Notes under the pieces: model-generated
The model's database searches: none
What the model was told of the DNA's origin: nothing
What the model saw: the letters and a program-made list of their open reading frames with translations, nothing else
Made by a program: the position numbers and the translations under genes
Assembly (NCBI GenBank): GCA_039683515.1
Contig: JBDKRG010000032.1
Span: forward strand, 1 to 55,554
Length of the DNA stretch: 55,554 nucleotides
Source of the DNA: JAJFUE01 sp039683515
GTDB lineage: Bacteria; Sumerlaeota; Sumerlaeia; MVZB01
Direction: 5' to 3'
In this document: piece by piece, positions 1 through 9,300 of the stretch
How the letters are laid out: every line of letters begins with the position of its first letter
Numbering within the stretch: position 1 is the stretch's first letter

Positions 1-27
1 ATCCGCTCCCATATGCCACGGATGATC

Positions 28-60
28 CATCAGTCCCATCAGTCCCATCAGTCCCATCAG
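28..60. repeat. 9-bp tandem array (CATCAGTCC)
   Basis: Three perfect copies of CATCAGTCC plus a partial fourth lie in noncoding DNA upstream of the first gene. An open frame runs through it, but it encodes only a His-Gln-Ser type low-complexity string and is not credible as protein. Confidence 0.9.
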
Positions 61-94
61 CCGCACAACCCCCAAATCCCCGCGACAATTCCCC

Positions 95-129
95 AATCCG
101 CAATCCGCAATCCGAAATCCGCAATCCCC
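95..129. repeat. 7-bp tandem array (AATCCGC)
   Basis: Five heptamers in register: AATCCGC, AATCCGC, AATCCGA, AATCCGC, AATCCCC. A C-rich stretch follows. The rest of positions 130-355 shows no recognisable gene or promoter; it is the untranslated lead-in to the gene starting at 367. Confidence 0.85.
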
Positions 130-366
130 ACCCCCCCGTCCCCCGCCGCTTCGGCTAGCCACCTAACGCTTTTGGTCTCTTGGGTCCTTTCCCCCCTTCT
201 CGCCCGTGGGCAACCGCCCCCCGGGCACCTCGCCGTTGGCTTGCGGCCCAAGCGGCGACCTGCCGACGCACTTTTATTCTTTAGACTTGCATTTACGACG
301 AGTATGATTGGCGGCTTGGAAGCCGAGGCGTTCCCGGCGCCCCCACACTACATACGAGGTAAAAAC

Positions 367-1500
367 ATGTTGCGCAAAACTGTTTTGGCTTGCTCGCTCA
401 TGGCCATGGCCGCGCTTGCCACGGCGGCCGGCAACCAGTGGAATCCCGCCCCGCCGATCGACAACCCCGATCCGGCCAAGGTCGAGGCGCTCAAGGCCAA
501 GCTGAAGAATTACCCCTATAAGATCGTCTACCAGACCTGCCGCGATAAAAACTTCGAGCTGTTTGTCATGAACGCCGACGGCTCCGACCCCAAGAACCTG
601 ACCAACACGGCCGACCGGAACGAATACTACCCGCAGTGCTCGTTCGACGGCAAACTGATCGCCTACGAAGCCGACTCGCCCAAGGGCGCCGACGGCAAGA
701 CGCACAGCCAGATCTGGCTGATGAACGCCGACGGCAGCAACCAGCACATGATCGCCGACAACGCCCAGCAGCCGGCGTGGAGCCACGACAACAAGACCAT
801 CGTCTACATGCGCGAAGAGGGCGGGAAGATGGTCGCGATGATGCTCTACGACGTGGCCGGCAACGTCGCCAGGCCCCACCCCAACAAGTCGATCACCTGG
901 GCCATGAACCTTTCGTTCACGGGCGACGACAAGTGGATCACCGCGGTTGTGGCCGGCCACTTCGTCGGCACCGACCCGAGCGGCAAGCCGGTGACGTTCA
1001 ACGTCGGCCAGTCGATCCTTGCGTTCGAGACCAATGGCCAGGGGATCATCGACCTGATCCACCAGTCGCGCGACCTGCCGACCGACCCGACGTCGGGCCA
1101 GAACATCATGGGCTGCCGCCCGGACGTCAGCACCGACGGCAAGAAGATCACCTGGGCGGTCGAGGAGAAGTTCGTCCGCATGTGGATCGCGACCGCCGAC
1201 CTCACGACCGAGAACGGCGTCCCGCGCGCCGACAACTGGACGTGGATCGTCACCGCCCCGATGAACAAGAAGCCGTCCTGGGAGCTGTATCACCCGGACT
1301 GGTCGCCCGACGACAAGTTCATCGCGTTCGCCAAGGGCGTTCGCGGCTCGCTGATGGCGACCGCGCGCTTCATGCCCCGCGCCGCCGCCCCGACCTGGAA
1401 CATCGCCATCTGCGACCCGACCGAGCAGGGCCCGTATGTTGAAATCACGACCGACGGCCAGAGCAACAAGGAACCGGACTGGCTGCCGATCGCGAAGTAA
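367..1500 (+). CDS. Secreted TolB/PD40-type beta-propeller protein
   Basis: A 377-residue protein. I chose the ATG at 367 because GAGGT (356-360) sits six bases upstream and the product then begins with a clean signal peptide (MLRKTVLACSLMAMAALATA, cleavage near AAG). The mature part has repeated PD40/WD40-like blades typical of the TolB C-terminal propeller: FVMNADGSDPKNLT followed by CSFDGKLIAYEAD, then IWLMNADGSN followed by WSHDNKTIVYMRE, and a late DWSPDDKFIAFAKG. Such propellers usually mediate protein contacts in the periplasm. There is no tol-pal context here, so it is not TolB itself. The open frame extends upstream through simple repeats to position 13, but that part is not credible protein. 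A bidirectional terminator follows the stop. Confidence 0.85.
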   Translation: MLRKTVLACSLMAMAALATAAGNQWNPAPPIDNPDPAKVEALKAKLKNYPYKIVYQTCRDKNFELFVMNADGSDPKNLTNTADRNEYYPQCSFDGKLIAYEADSPKGADGKTHSQIWLMNADGSNQHMIADNAQQPAWSHDNKTIVYMREEGGKMVAMMLYDVAGNVARPHPNKSITWAMNLSFTGDDKWITAVVAGHFVGTDPSGKPVTFNVGQSILAFETNGQGIIDLIHQSRDLPTDPTSGQNIMGCRPDVSTDGKKITWAVEEKFVRMWIATADLTTENGVPRADNWTWIVTAPMNKKPSWELYHPDWSPDDKFIAFAKGVRGSLMATARFMPRAAAPTWNIAICDPTEQGPYVEITTDGQSNKEPDWLPIAK

Positions 1501-1508
1501 GGTAATTC

Positions 1509-1543
1509 GTGGATCGTGAATCGTGGATCGTGAATCGTGGATC
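1509..1543. repeat. 7-bp tandem array, alternating GTGGATC/GTGAATC
   Basis: Five perfect heptamers alternate GTGGATC and GTGAATC, immediately before the terminator. The opposite flank of the terminator (1614-1638) carries the inverse words GATTCAC/GATCCAC, so the arrays can form an outer stem around the terminator hairpin. Confidence 0.9.
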
Positions 1544-1548
1544 GTGAA

Positions 1549-1583
1549 AAAACCCCCGGCGAAATGTCGGGGGTTTTCTTTTT
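1549..1583. terminator. Bidirectional intrinsic terminator
   Basis: A 10-bp perfect stem, AAAACCCCCG (1549-1558) with CGGGGGTTTT (1568-1577), has a 9-nt loop. It is followed by a T-rich tract on the plus strand and preceded by an A-tract that gives a U-run on the minus strand. It lies between the convergent genes ending at 1500 (+) and 1639 (-), so it can serve both. Confidence 0.85.
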
Positions 1584-1638
1584 ATAGGCTTCGCAATTCA
1601 CGATTCGCAAATTCGATTCACGATCCACGATTCACGAA

Positions 1639-2406
1639 CTACAGATTCGACGTCCAGCCGCCGTCGACGTAGCAGACCTGGCCGGTGACGAAGTCGGACG
1701 CCTCGGAGGCGTAGAAGATCGCCAGGCCGACGAGTTCCTTGGGCAGGCCCCAACGCTTGGCCGGGGTCCGCAGCTTGACCCACGAGTCGAACTCGGGGTT
1801 GTCGGCCAGGGGCTTGGTCATGTCGGTCAGGAAGTAGCCCGGGCCAATGGCGTTGATCTGGATGTTGTGCTGGGCCCATTCGACCGTCATGGCGCGGGTC
1901 AGGCCGGCGATGGCCGTCTTGGTGGCGGTGTAGGGGCCCGTCGTCGGGCGGCCGCCGAAGGTCATGAGCGAGGCGATGTTGATGATCTTGCCGCGCTTGC
2001 GCGGGATCATCCGCTGGGCGGCGAACTTGCTGACGCGCCAGACGGCGGTCAGGTTGATGTCGATGACCTTCTGCCAGGTCCCCAGATCCATCTCCTCGAG
2101 CGCGCCGCGCAGGTTGACGCCGGCGTTGTTGACGAGGATGTCGAGCGTGCCGATTTCTTTTTCAATCTTGTCGACGGCGTTCTTGACCGCCTCGTCGCTG
2201 GTCACGTCGAAGTTGCAGGTGGTGGCCTTGAGCCCGCGCGCACGCAGCTCGGCCGCGCTCTTCTCGGCGCCTTCGGCGTTGACGTCGCTGATAATGAACT
2301 GAGCGCCGGCTTCGGCCAGGCCGGTGCCGATGGCCAGGCCCAGGCCGCGGGCGGAGCCCGTGATGAGCACGTTTTTGCCGGTCAAATCGAACAGTTTGGT
2401 GGACAT
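1639..2406 (-). CDS. SDR-family NAD(P)-dependent oxidoreductase
   Basis: A 255-residue classical short-chain dehydrogenase/reductase. Visible signatures are the cofactor loop TGSARGLG (residues 16-23), an acidic residue after beta-2 (SDVNAEG) favouring NAD over NADP, the NNAG motif (LVNNAGVNL), the catalytic serine segment NIASLMTFGG and the Y159-x3-K163 pair (YTATK). The C-terminus ends with the family's VTGQVCYVDGGW. The overall pattern resembles gluconate 5-dehydrogenase/2-deoxygluconate dehydrogenases, but the substrate cannot be fixed from sequence. The start is supported by GAGGAAGGGGA just upstream on the minus strand. It is a single gene with its own terminator. Confidence 0.9.
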   Translation of the reverse strand: MSTKLFDLTGKNVLITGSARGLGLAIGTGLAEAGAQFIISDVNAEGAEKSAAELRARGLKATTCNFDVTSDEAVKNAVDKIEKEIGTLDILVNNAGVNLRGALEEMDLGTWQKVIDINLTAVWRVSKFAAQRMIPRKRGKIINIASLMTFGGRPTTGPYTATKTAIAGLTRAMTVEWAQHNIQINAIGPGYFLTDMTKPLADNPEFDSWVKLRTPAKRWGLPKELVGLAIFYASEASDFVTGQVCYVDGGWTSNL

Positions 2407-2479
2407 GAACTATCCCCTTCCTCAGGAAATGGCTCCCTTTTTAACAATCCACGACAAAAACCTCAAGGGCGATGATGGC

Positions 2480-2500
2480 GGCGGGCCGCGACGGCCCGCC
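2480..2500. other. GC-rich hairpin, 9-bp perfect stem
   Basis: GGCGGGCCG (2480-2488) and CGGCCCGCC (2492-2500) form a perfect 9-bp stem with a 3-nt loop, in the divergent intergenic region between the SDR gene and pilT. There is no T-run. It may be a REP-like hairpin or an attenuating structure. Confidence 0.6.
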
Positions 2501-2523
2501 CGGCAAAATTAATAAGGACTAAC

Positions 2524-2553
2524 TTGACAGTGGGATGGCAACCCTTGGAAAAT
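2524..2553 (+). promoter_or_regulatory. Putative sigma70 promoter of pilT
   Basis: A perfect -35 hexamer TTGACA (2524-2529), an 18-bp spacer and GAAAAT (2548-2553, 4 of 6 matches to TATAAT), about 60 bases before the pilT start. Prediction from consensus only. Confidence 0.4.
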
Positions 2554-2613
2554 AGCGGGTCTGGCGGGCGCACTCCAAGCCCGCGTTACCCTTTCCGGAG
2601 CAGGATCCCCACA

Positions 2614-3714
2614 ATGGCATTCAGTATGCAGAAGCTTCTCGAAGGCGTTGTGCGCGTCAACGCCTCGGACCTCCACCTCAAAGTCGGCGGGCCGCCGATG
2701 ATCCGACTCAACGGCCACCTGCACCCGATCGACCACCCGCCCCTGGCCCGCGAGGACACCGAGGAGGCCAACCGGCTCATGATGCCGCCGCGGTGCGCTG
2801 CCCAGCTCGAGAAGGACGGCACGGTCGACTACAGCTACGGCATGACGACGACCGAGCGCTTCCGCGTCAACTGCTACCACCAGCGCGGAAACAAATCGCT
2901 CGCCATCCGCCACATCAACTCGAAGAAAGTCACCCTCGAAGACATCAACATCCCGCCCCAGTGCGCGCAGATCTCCGAGTTCCGGCGCGGCCTGGTGCTC
3001 GTGACCGGCATCACCGGCTCGGGCAAATCGACCACCCTGGCGGCGATCGTCCACCTGATCAACGACAACCGGCGCGAACACATCATCACGATCGAAGACC
3101 CGATCGAGTACGTCTACGAGGACAACAAGAGCATCATCGACCAGATCGAGGTCCAGCACGACGTCGTCGACTTCAAGTGCGCCCTGCGCCACGCGCTGCG
3201 CCAGGACCCGGACATCATCCTGCTCGGCGAGCTCCGCGACCGCGAGACGATCGAAATCGCCATGCAGTGCGTCGAAACCGGCCACCTCGTCCTCTCCACC
3301 CTGCACACCAACGACGCGGCCCAGACGATCACGCGCATCACGCACTTCTACAACCACGAGGAACAGGAGCTGATCTTCGACCAGCTGTCGCAGAACCTCA
3401 AGGGCGTCATCAGCCAGCGCCTCGTGCGCACGGCCGACGGCAAGGGCCGCGTCCCGGTCTGCGAAATCATGTTCAACAACCCCGTCATCCAGAAGCTCAT
3501 CAAGGAGCGGCGCATCGCCGACATCCCGCAGGTGCAGCGCAACGGCATCGACGGCATGCAGACGTTCGATATGCACCTCGTCCAGCTCGTCAAGGGCAAG
3601 ACCGTGGCGCTGGAGACCGCGATCCACACGGTCGAGGACGAGAACGCCTTCAAGCGCGCCATGCGCGGCATCAGCTCCGGCTCCGACCGCGGCGGCCTCG
3701 TCGGCGCAGGCTGA
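2614..3714 (+). CDS. pilT: Type IV pilus twitching ATPase PilT
   Basis: A 366-residue hexameric secretion-type ATPase that powers type IV pilus retraction at the inner membrane. The N-terminal domain has the PilT-like ASDLHLKVGGPPMIRLNG. The core has Walker A GITGSGKST (residues 132-140), the Asp box (ITIEDPIEYVYED), Walker B with an unusual Gly (DIILLGELRD, where PilT more often has VGEMRD) and the His box (GHLVLSTLHTNDA). Length is typical. I chose the ATG at 2614 because GGAG/CAGGA lies 8-13 bases upstream and the family N-terminus begins here; the longer in-frame extension lacks similarity. No other pil gene is nearby, so the pilus machinery must be encoded elsewhere. Confidence 0.93.
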   Translation: MAFSMQKLLEGVVRVNASDLHLKVGGPPMIRLNGHLHPIDHPPLAREDTEEANRLMMPPRCAAQLEKDGTVDYSYGMTTTERFRVNCYHQRGNKSLAIRHINSKKVTLEDINIPPQCAQISEFRRGLVLVTGITGSGKSTTLAAIVHLINDNRREHIITIEDPIEYVYEDNKSIIDQIEVQHDVVDFKCALRHALRQDPDIILLGELRDRETIEIAMQCVETGHLVLSTLHTNDAAQTITRITHFYNHEEQELIFDQLSQNLKGVISQRLVRTADGKGRVPVCEIMFNNPVIQKLIKERRIADIPQVQRNGIDGMQTFDMHLVQLVKGKTVALETAIHTVEDENAFKRAMRGISSGSDRGGLVGAG

Positions 3715-3719
3715 GAATC

Positions 3720-4342
<623 letters not shown>

Positions 4343-4346
<4 letters not shown>

Positions 4347-5245
4347 GTCCTGAGAGAGAGAACTTCAGAATGCCTTTCCTTCATCATTCATCCTTCATCA
4401 TTCATCATTTCCTGCTGTTATTCCTCGTATGTTCTTCGGCGCGCGTCGCCGCGGCCTCCCCTTCCCCGGTCGAGCTGCTGCGCGGCGCGCCGCATCGGAT
4501 TCTCGTGCTCAATCACCCGCGGCTATATTCCGCGCCGAACCTCAAGGCGCGCGCCGAGGCGACCGAGTGGAGCGCCGGCGCGACGGTTTCGTGGACCGAT
4601 CTGAAGACCGAAGACCTGGCGGCCATCTGGGTCAAGGTCAAATACAAGGGGCGCGAGGGATGGCTTCCCGACGCGTGCCTGGCGATCCCCGCCGCCGAGG
4701 GCGTCCCCGGCAGGATCGGCGATGAGCGGGTCGATCGCTGGGCGGGGCTCGCCCCCGACTACAAGCCCGCCGACCTGGTTCCGGTGGGTCCGGGCTACGA
4801 GCCCGACCGCCAATACCGGCTGCGCAAGGAAGCCGCCGTCGCCCTCAAGGAGATGTTCGCCGCCGCCAAGACAGACAGTGTCAAGCTGCTGGTGGTGTCG
4901 GGATACCGCGCGTGGGAAACGCAGCAGGATCTCTATCAGCGCCGCTGCGACGCGTCGGGGCTCGGCCAACAGACCGTCGCCAAGCCCGGCCACAGCGAGC
5001 ACCAGCTCGGCACGGCCGTCGACCTGACCGACGGCGACGATGAGAAGACGCTCGAGGAATCGTTCGGCGACACCAGGGCCGGGCAGTGGCTGAAGGCCAA
5101 CGCGTGGCGCTACGGGTTCGCGATCAGCTTCACGCCGCAGAACAAGGCCCGGACCGGGATCGCTCCCGAGCCGTGGCATTACCGGTATTGGGGAAAAGCC
5201 AACGCCCGGCAGCGTCACATGGAAGCGCTCGGCGCGGCGAAATAG
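4343..5245 (+). CDS. Secreted D-alanyl-D-alanine carboxypeptidase (VanY family) with SH3-like domain
   Basis: A peptidoglycan peptidase trimming the terminal D-Ala. The ATG at 4343 overlaps the folK stop (ATGA). The ATG at 4370 is the alternative start, with GAGAGAGAGAA (4351-4361) 8 bases ahead. Either start gives a signal peptide whose n/h-region is partly encoded by ATTCATC heptamers (LHHSSFIIHHFLLLFLV), with cleavage near VAAAS. After it comes an SH3-like region (VSWTDLKTEDLAAIWVKVKYKGREGWLPD), then the VanY domain with metal-site motifs GHSEHQLGTAVDL and EPWHYRYWG. The family's SGYR motif appears as VSGYRAWETQQDLY. Translation is probably coupled to folK. It is convergent, by 3 bp, with the HAD gene. 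Confidence 0.9.
4380..4411. repeat. ATTCATC heptamer array inside a signal-peptide region
   Basis: TTCATCATTCATCC and TTCATCATTCATCATT words run in frame through the signal peptide of the VanY-type peptidase gene. This is the same family as the arrays at 3720-3834 and 25866-25898. Confidence 0.85.
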
Positions 5246-5248
5246 TGA

Positions 5249-5851
5249 CTACACGGCAACGCCGAATTCCTTGAGCGCGTTTTTGACCGCGTCGACGCCG
5301 ACCGTCTGGCGCGCGATCATGCCGCAGCCGGCCGCCGCGTGGACGCATTCGGGATTGTCGTCGAAATAAATGATCGTTTCGGGCGCGAGTTGCAGGTGGT
5401 CGATCACGTAGCGGAACGCCGCCGGGTCGGGCTTGCCGAGGCCGATCTCGAACGACGGGAAACAGTCGCGGAAGAGCTCCACGAGGCCGTGCTCGCGGTG
5501 CATCCGCCAGTGCAGCGCGTTCGTGTTGCTCAGGCAGGCCAGGCGGTATTTCGAGCCGAGCGCCCGGAGCATGTCGTGCGCGCCGGGGAGCGAGCCGCGG
5601 TCCCACGATTTGAACAGCTCGATGAATTCCTTGGGGGCCAGCGACAGCCCGAGCTCGCCGATGCAGCCGCGGGCGAATTCGTCCGGTCCGCACCGGCCGG
5701 CCGAGAATTTTTTGACCGATTCGGACTCGAGCCAGAAACGGCGCGCGGCGTCGGGAGTGATGCGGTGACGCGTGAGCTCGAGAAGAGGATCGATCCCGTC
5801 CCAGTCGACAACCACGCCGCCCAGATCGAATAGCAAACAGCTGAAGTTCAT
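5249..5851 (-). CDS. HAD-superfamily (subfamily IA) hydrolase
   Basis: A 200-residue cytosolic phosphatase-like protein. Motif I is LLFDLGGVVVDWDG near residue 8 (nucleophile Asp plus acid/base Asp in the DxGGVxxDxD variant typical of YihX/epoxide-hydrolase-like HADs). Motif II is CLSNTNALH, motif III Lys is in LGKPDPAAFRYV, and motif IV is IIYFDDNPECVHAAAGCGM. The alpha-helical cap lies between motifs I and II. The YihX-type acts on sugar phosphates such as glucose 1-phosphate, but the substrate here is unknown. The start has no strong ribosome site. It shares no operon partner apart from the next minus-strand gene 26 bases upstream. Confidence 0.88.
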   Translation of the reverse strand: MNFSCLLFDLGGVVVDWDGIDPLLELTRHRITPDAARRFWLESESVKKFSAGRCGPDEFARGCIGELGLSLAPKEFIELFKSWDRGSLPGAHDMLRALGSKYRLACLSNTNALHWRMHREHGLVELFRDCFPSFEIGLGKPDPAAFRYVIDHLQLAPETIIYFDDNPECVHAAAGCGMIARQTVGVDAVKNALKEFGVAV

Positions 5852-5877
5852 AAATCCGTTGCAACCGTTGAAATGAG

Positions 5878-6255
5878 TCAGTCCACGTTCTGGTATTGCC
5901 GGATGACGCGAGCGATCTCTTCAGGGTTGGCGATGCCCTGAATATCTATATCATCCTCTTCGCTCGCGGCTGTCGACAGGATAATTCTGCCGGTGCCCAT
6001 GATGCGCTGGAAAAAACTCTGCTGGATCTGGATGTTGCGGATGTCCTTGTGCCGGACCTCGGTCGTCGTGCGCGAGAAAATGCCGCGTTTGACGGTGGTC
6101 AGGTTCTCGTCGACGAGCAGCGTCGTCGAGTAGCATTTGAGCCACCACACGGCAAGGATGATCAGGCCGATCCCGAACGGGGCCAGGATCAGCGCGCCGA
6201 TGAACCCGAACGGATTCGCCCGGAACATTGCCGGATGCTCTTCGAATTTGACCAT
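5878..6255 (-). CDS. Membrane-anchored bacterial PH-domain protein (YdbS/DUF304-like)
   Basis: A 125-residue protein. Its N-terminus has a hydrophobic hairpin (FGFIGALILAPFGIGLIILAVWWL), followed by the bacterial PH domain: TTLLVDENLTTVKRGIFSRTTTEVRHKDIRNIQIQQSFFQRIMGTGRIIL. The RHKDIRNIQIQQ and GTGRI segments are hallmarks of the bPH2 family. The C-terminal helix is DIQGIANPEEIARVIRQY. The role of this family is poorly known; members are membrane-associated. Together with the HAD gene (26-bp gap) it may form a two-gene unit, without an obvious functional link. Confidence 0.85.
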   Translation of the reverse strand: MVKFEEHPAMFRANPFGFIGALILAPFGIGLIILAVWWLKCYSTTLLVDENLTTVKRGIFSRTTTEVRHKDIRNIQIQQSFFQRIMGTGRIILSTAASEEDDIDIQGIANPEEIARVIRQYQNVD

Positions 6256-6364
6256 TGCCCGACACCCCTGATCGAGATTCGTTTAACAGCAGACAGGTTA
6301 ATCGGGATTGATTGACAAATCAAGAACAGGCATCCCTGAACGGATTCATGGCGACGCCAATGAT

Positions 6365-9300
6365 TCACTCGTAACAGGCCCAATCCGGCGAGGCGTTATA
6401 GAAGCCGGTCAGGAAATACAGGGTCGAGCGGTGCAGGGAAATGGAGCCGTTGTTGAGGCCGCCGGTCGCCCAGCCCGTCGCGCGGACGTAATGGACTTGC
6501 CCGGTCGGCAGGCTGGGGTGGGTCATGGTGAACCCGACGCCTGGGACCGGCGTCCCCCAGCCAAGCTCGTTCCAGGCAACGCCGTCGCTCGAATCCTCGA
6601 ACAGGACCTGGTAGGGCTGCGGGTAAGCGCCGCCGAGTTGCCATGTGACGGAGGAACCGCCGGGGGCGACCGACAGCGTCTGCAACGCCGCGTCGGGATT
6701 CGAAATGCGCGCCAGGTTGCAGCGCATCGCGGCGCCAATATTGCCGAACAGGCCGCCGGCCAGCACCTTGCCGTCGTCTTGCAACGCGATCGCCTGGACG
6801 CCGCCGAAATCGAAAACCATCGAATCGGGGGCCTCAAATAGCGTGTCGAGCGAGCCGTCGGCGTTCAAGCGCGCGATCCGGCCGTAGCCCGCGTTCGAAC
6901 TGTAGAACCCTCCCATCACGATTTTACCGTCGGCCTGCAGGGCCAGCGTGTGGAAATAATTGAACTCGTCGCAGGCGGGAACAAAGCCTTCGTCGACCGA
7001 GCCGTCGGCGTTCAGCCGCGCGATGCCGTGGCGCATCCGGCCGTCCACGCGCGTGAATTCGCCGGCGATCAGCACCTTGCCGTCCGGCTGGACCACGACC
7101 GCAAACACCTCGCCATCGGTTCCGTTCCCCGGATCGAACGACCGATCGAGCGCGCCGTTCAGGTACAGGCGCGCGATGTTGCCGCGATCCGCCAGAGCGA
7201 CCCGGTCGAACAGGCCACCCACGATGATCCTTCCCGATTGCAGGGCCATGGAATTGACGCGCCCGCGGTATTCAATGATCAACTCGTCCGGCAGGTCGGT
7301 GGAATCCTCGTCGCCGTGTTGGATGTAGTGCGGTTCGCCCGCGTCAAAGCCGTGGCCGGCGTTGAAGGTCAGCGTCACCGAGCCGATCGCATCGAGACGC
7401 GCAACCTGGTTGCGCGTGATGCCGCAGACCTTGTGGAAATTCCCGCCGATGAGCACCCCGCCGTCGGGCTGCACGATCATGCAGGCGACGCCGTCGTCCG
7501 CGACCACCGGCCGGAACGACGTGTCGGTCGTGCCGTCGATGTTGCGGCGGGTGACCGTGACTTCCGGACCGCTCGTCACGCGGTCGCAAAGATACGTCTT
7601 GCCATCCGGAAGCGCCGCCATGACCCCCACCCGGCCAGCCTGGGCCGAAAACGAGGTGTCGAGATCGCAGTCGACGCTCAGCCGGGCGGCGCCACCGGAC
7701 GGCATCCCATAAACCGTCTCGAACGCGCCGCCGATTAGAATATTGCCATCCTCGCGCGTCGCAAGCGCATCGACCTCTCCATTGACCTGCGGCATGGGAA
7801 ACAACGACCGTGCGTCGACCGAACCATCGGCGTTGAGCACGGTGATGCGGGATCGTTTTTCGTCCAGATATTGAGTGAACGCGCCGCACACCAGGATCTT
7901 CCCATCGTCCAGCGCCAACGTCTGCCAGATATTTTCGTCGGCGACCTCGCCGCCGGAAAAACCCGTGTCATCCGTGCCGTCGGCGTTGAGACATTTGAGT
8001 TGATTCAACGGATAGTCCGACGCGCTGTGTGGCGCTTCCAGGTTTCCCGCGACTAAAATCCGGCCGTCGGGCCGCACCGTCATGCTTTGAAACACGGCCA
8101 CCGTTCGGCGTGCGAATGTCGAATCGCTCGTCCCGTCCGTGTTCAGGCGCGAGATGGTATATCCGGTAGAGGGGGCAGAACCAGAAACGGTCAGCAGCTT
8201 GCCATCGGGCTGGATTGTCATGCATCTGACAGGGTTGATTCGCGTATCGGCCTCAAACTCGTTATCCATGGATCCGTTGACGTTCAGGCGGACAAGAAAC
8301 TTGGTGATCGGGTCGTTCGTGCCGTCCAAACGGAAATAACCGCAGACATAAACCTTGCCATCGGGCAACAGAACGAATTCACCGGCACTGCGAAGTTCGG
8401 CCGAGGGCTCAAACGTTGGGTCGAGTGAGCCGTCAGCGTTCAACCGGGCCATCCCTTTTCTGGCAACGCCGTCCACGGCATAAAAATCGCCGGAGATCAT
8501 AATCTTCCCGTCCGGCCGAACGGCGAACCGATAGTTCATACTTGGCGCATACGGGTATGCTCTTATTGGAATAAGGTAGCTGAAGTGAGGATTAAAGTCC
8601 TGATCGAGCGAGCCGTCGGCATTCAGCCTGGCGAGTTGGAACCGCTCAATCCCATTGCATTGATCAAATGGGCCGCCGATCAGGATTTTACCGTCGGGCT
8701 GCAGTGCCATCCGTTGCACCGCGGCATCCGAGCCCGCCCCCGGATCGAAGGTCGAATCCAGCGACCCATCCGCGTTGAACCGCGCAATCCGATTGCGCGC
8801 AATGCCGTTGATATTGGTAAAAATGCCGCACACGAGCAGCTTGCCGTCGGGCTGGAAGAGAGCCTGGTCGATCGTATTGTCGACCTTCATCCCGACGTTG
8901 AAATCCTCGTCGACCGAGCCGTCGGGATAAAACCGGGTCAGGCTCAAGCGTGTCGTGTCATAAGAAATATCCTCTCCGATCACGAGTTTTCCATCGGGTT
9001 GAAGCGCCGCCGCACAGTTGTCCGATAGATGGGCCACCGGACACTCATAAGACGGGTCCACCGCGCCGTCCAGCGTCCAGCGTTCAAGGCTGTAAGCGGT
9101 TTCGCCTTCCGAGTAAAAATAGCTTTTACACCCGACAAGGATTTTCCCATCCGGCTGCTGGGCTTCGAGATAATAATCGCGATAGATCGGATAAACCTGG
9201 TCATGACTTTTGAACCCGAAAACCGGATCGATGGATCCGTTCAGCGCCAAACGGGTAATAAATGGATATTCATAATATCCGGGCGCGGCCCCCTTTCCCC

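Noticed and set aside
13..366. N-terminal extension of the beta-propeller gene to position 13
   Set aside because: It would encode tandem-repeat strings. The ATG at 367 has a ribosome site and a signal peptide.
6300..6330. TTGACA at 6311 as a plus-strand promoter
   Set aside because: No plus-strand gene follows (the next genes are minus strand) and the -10 region is poor; the TTGATT/AATCAA palindrome there has no assigned role.
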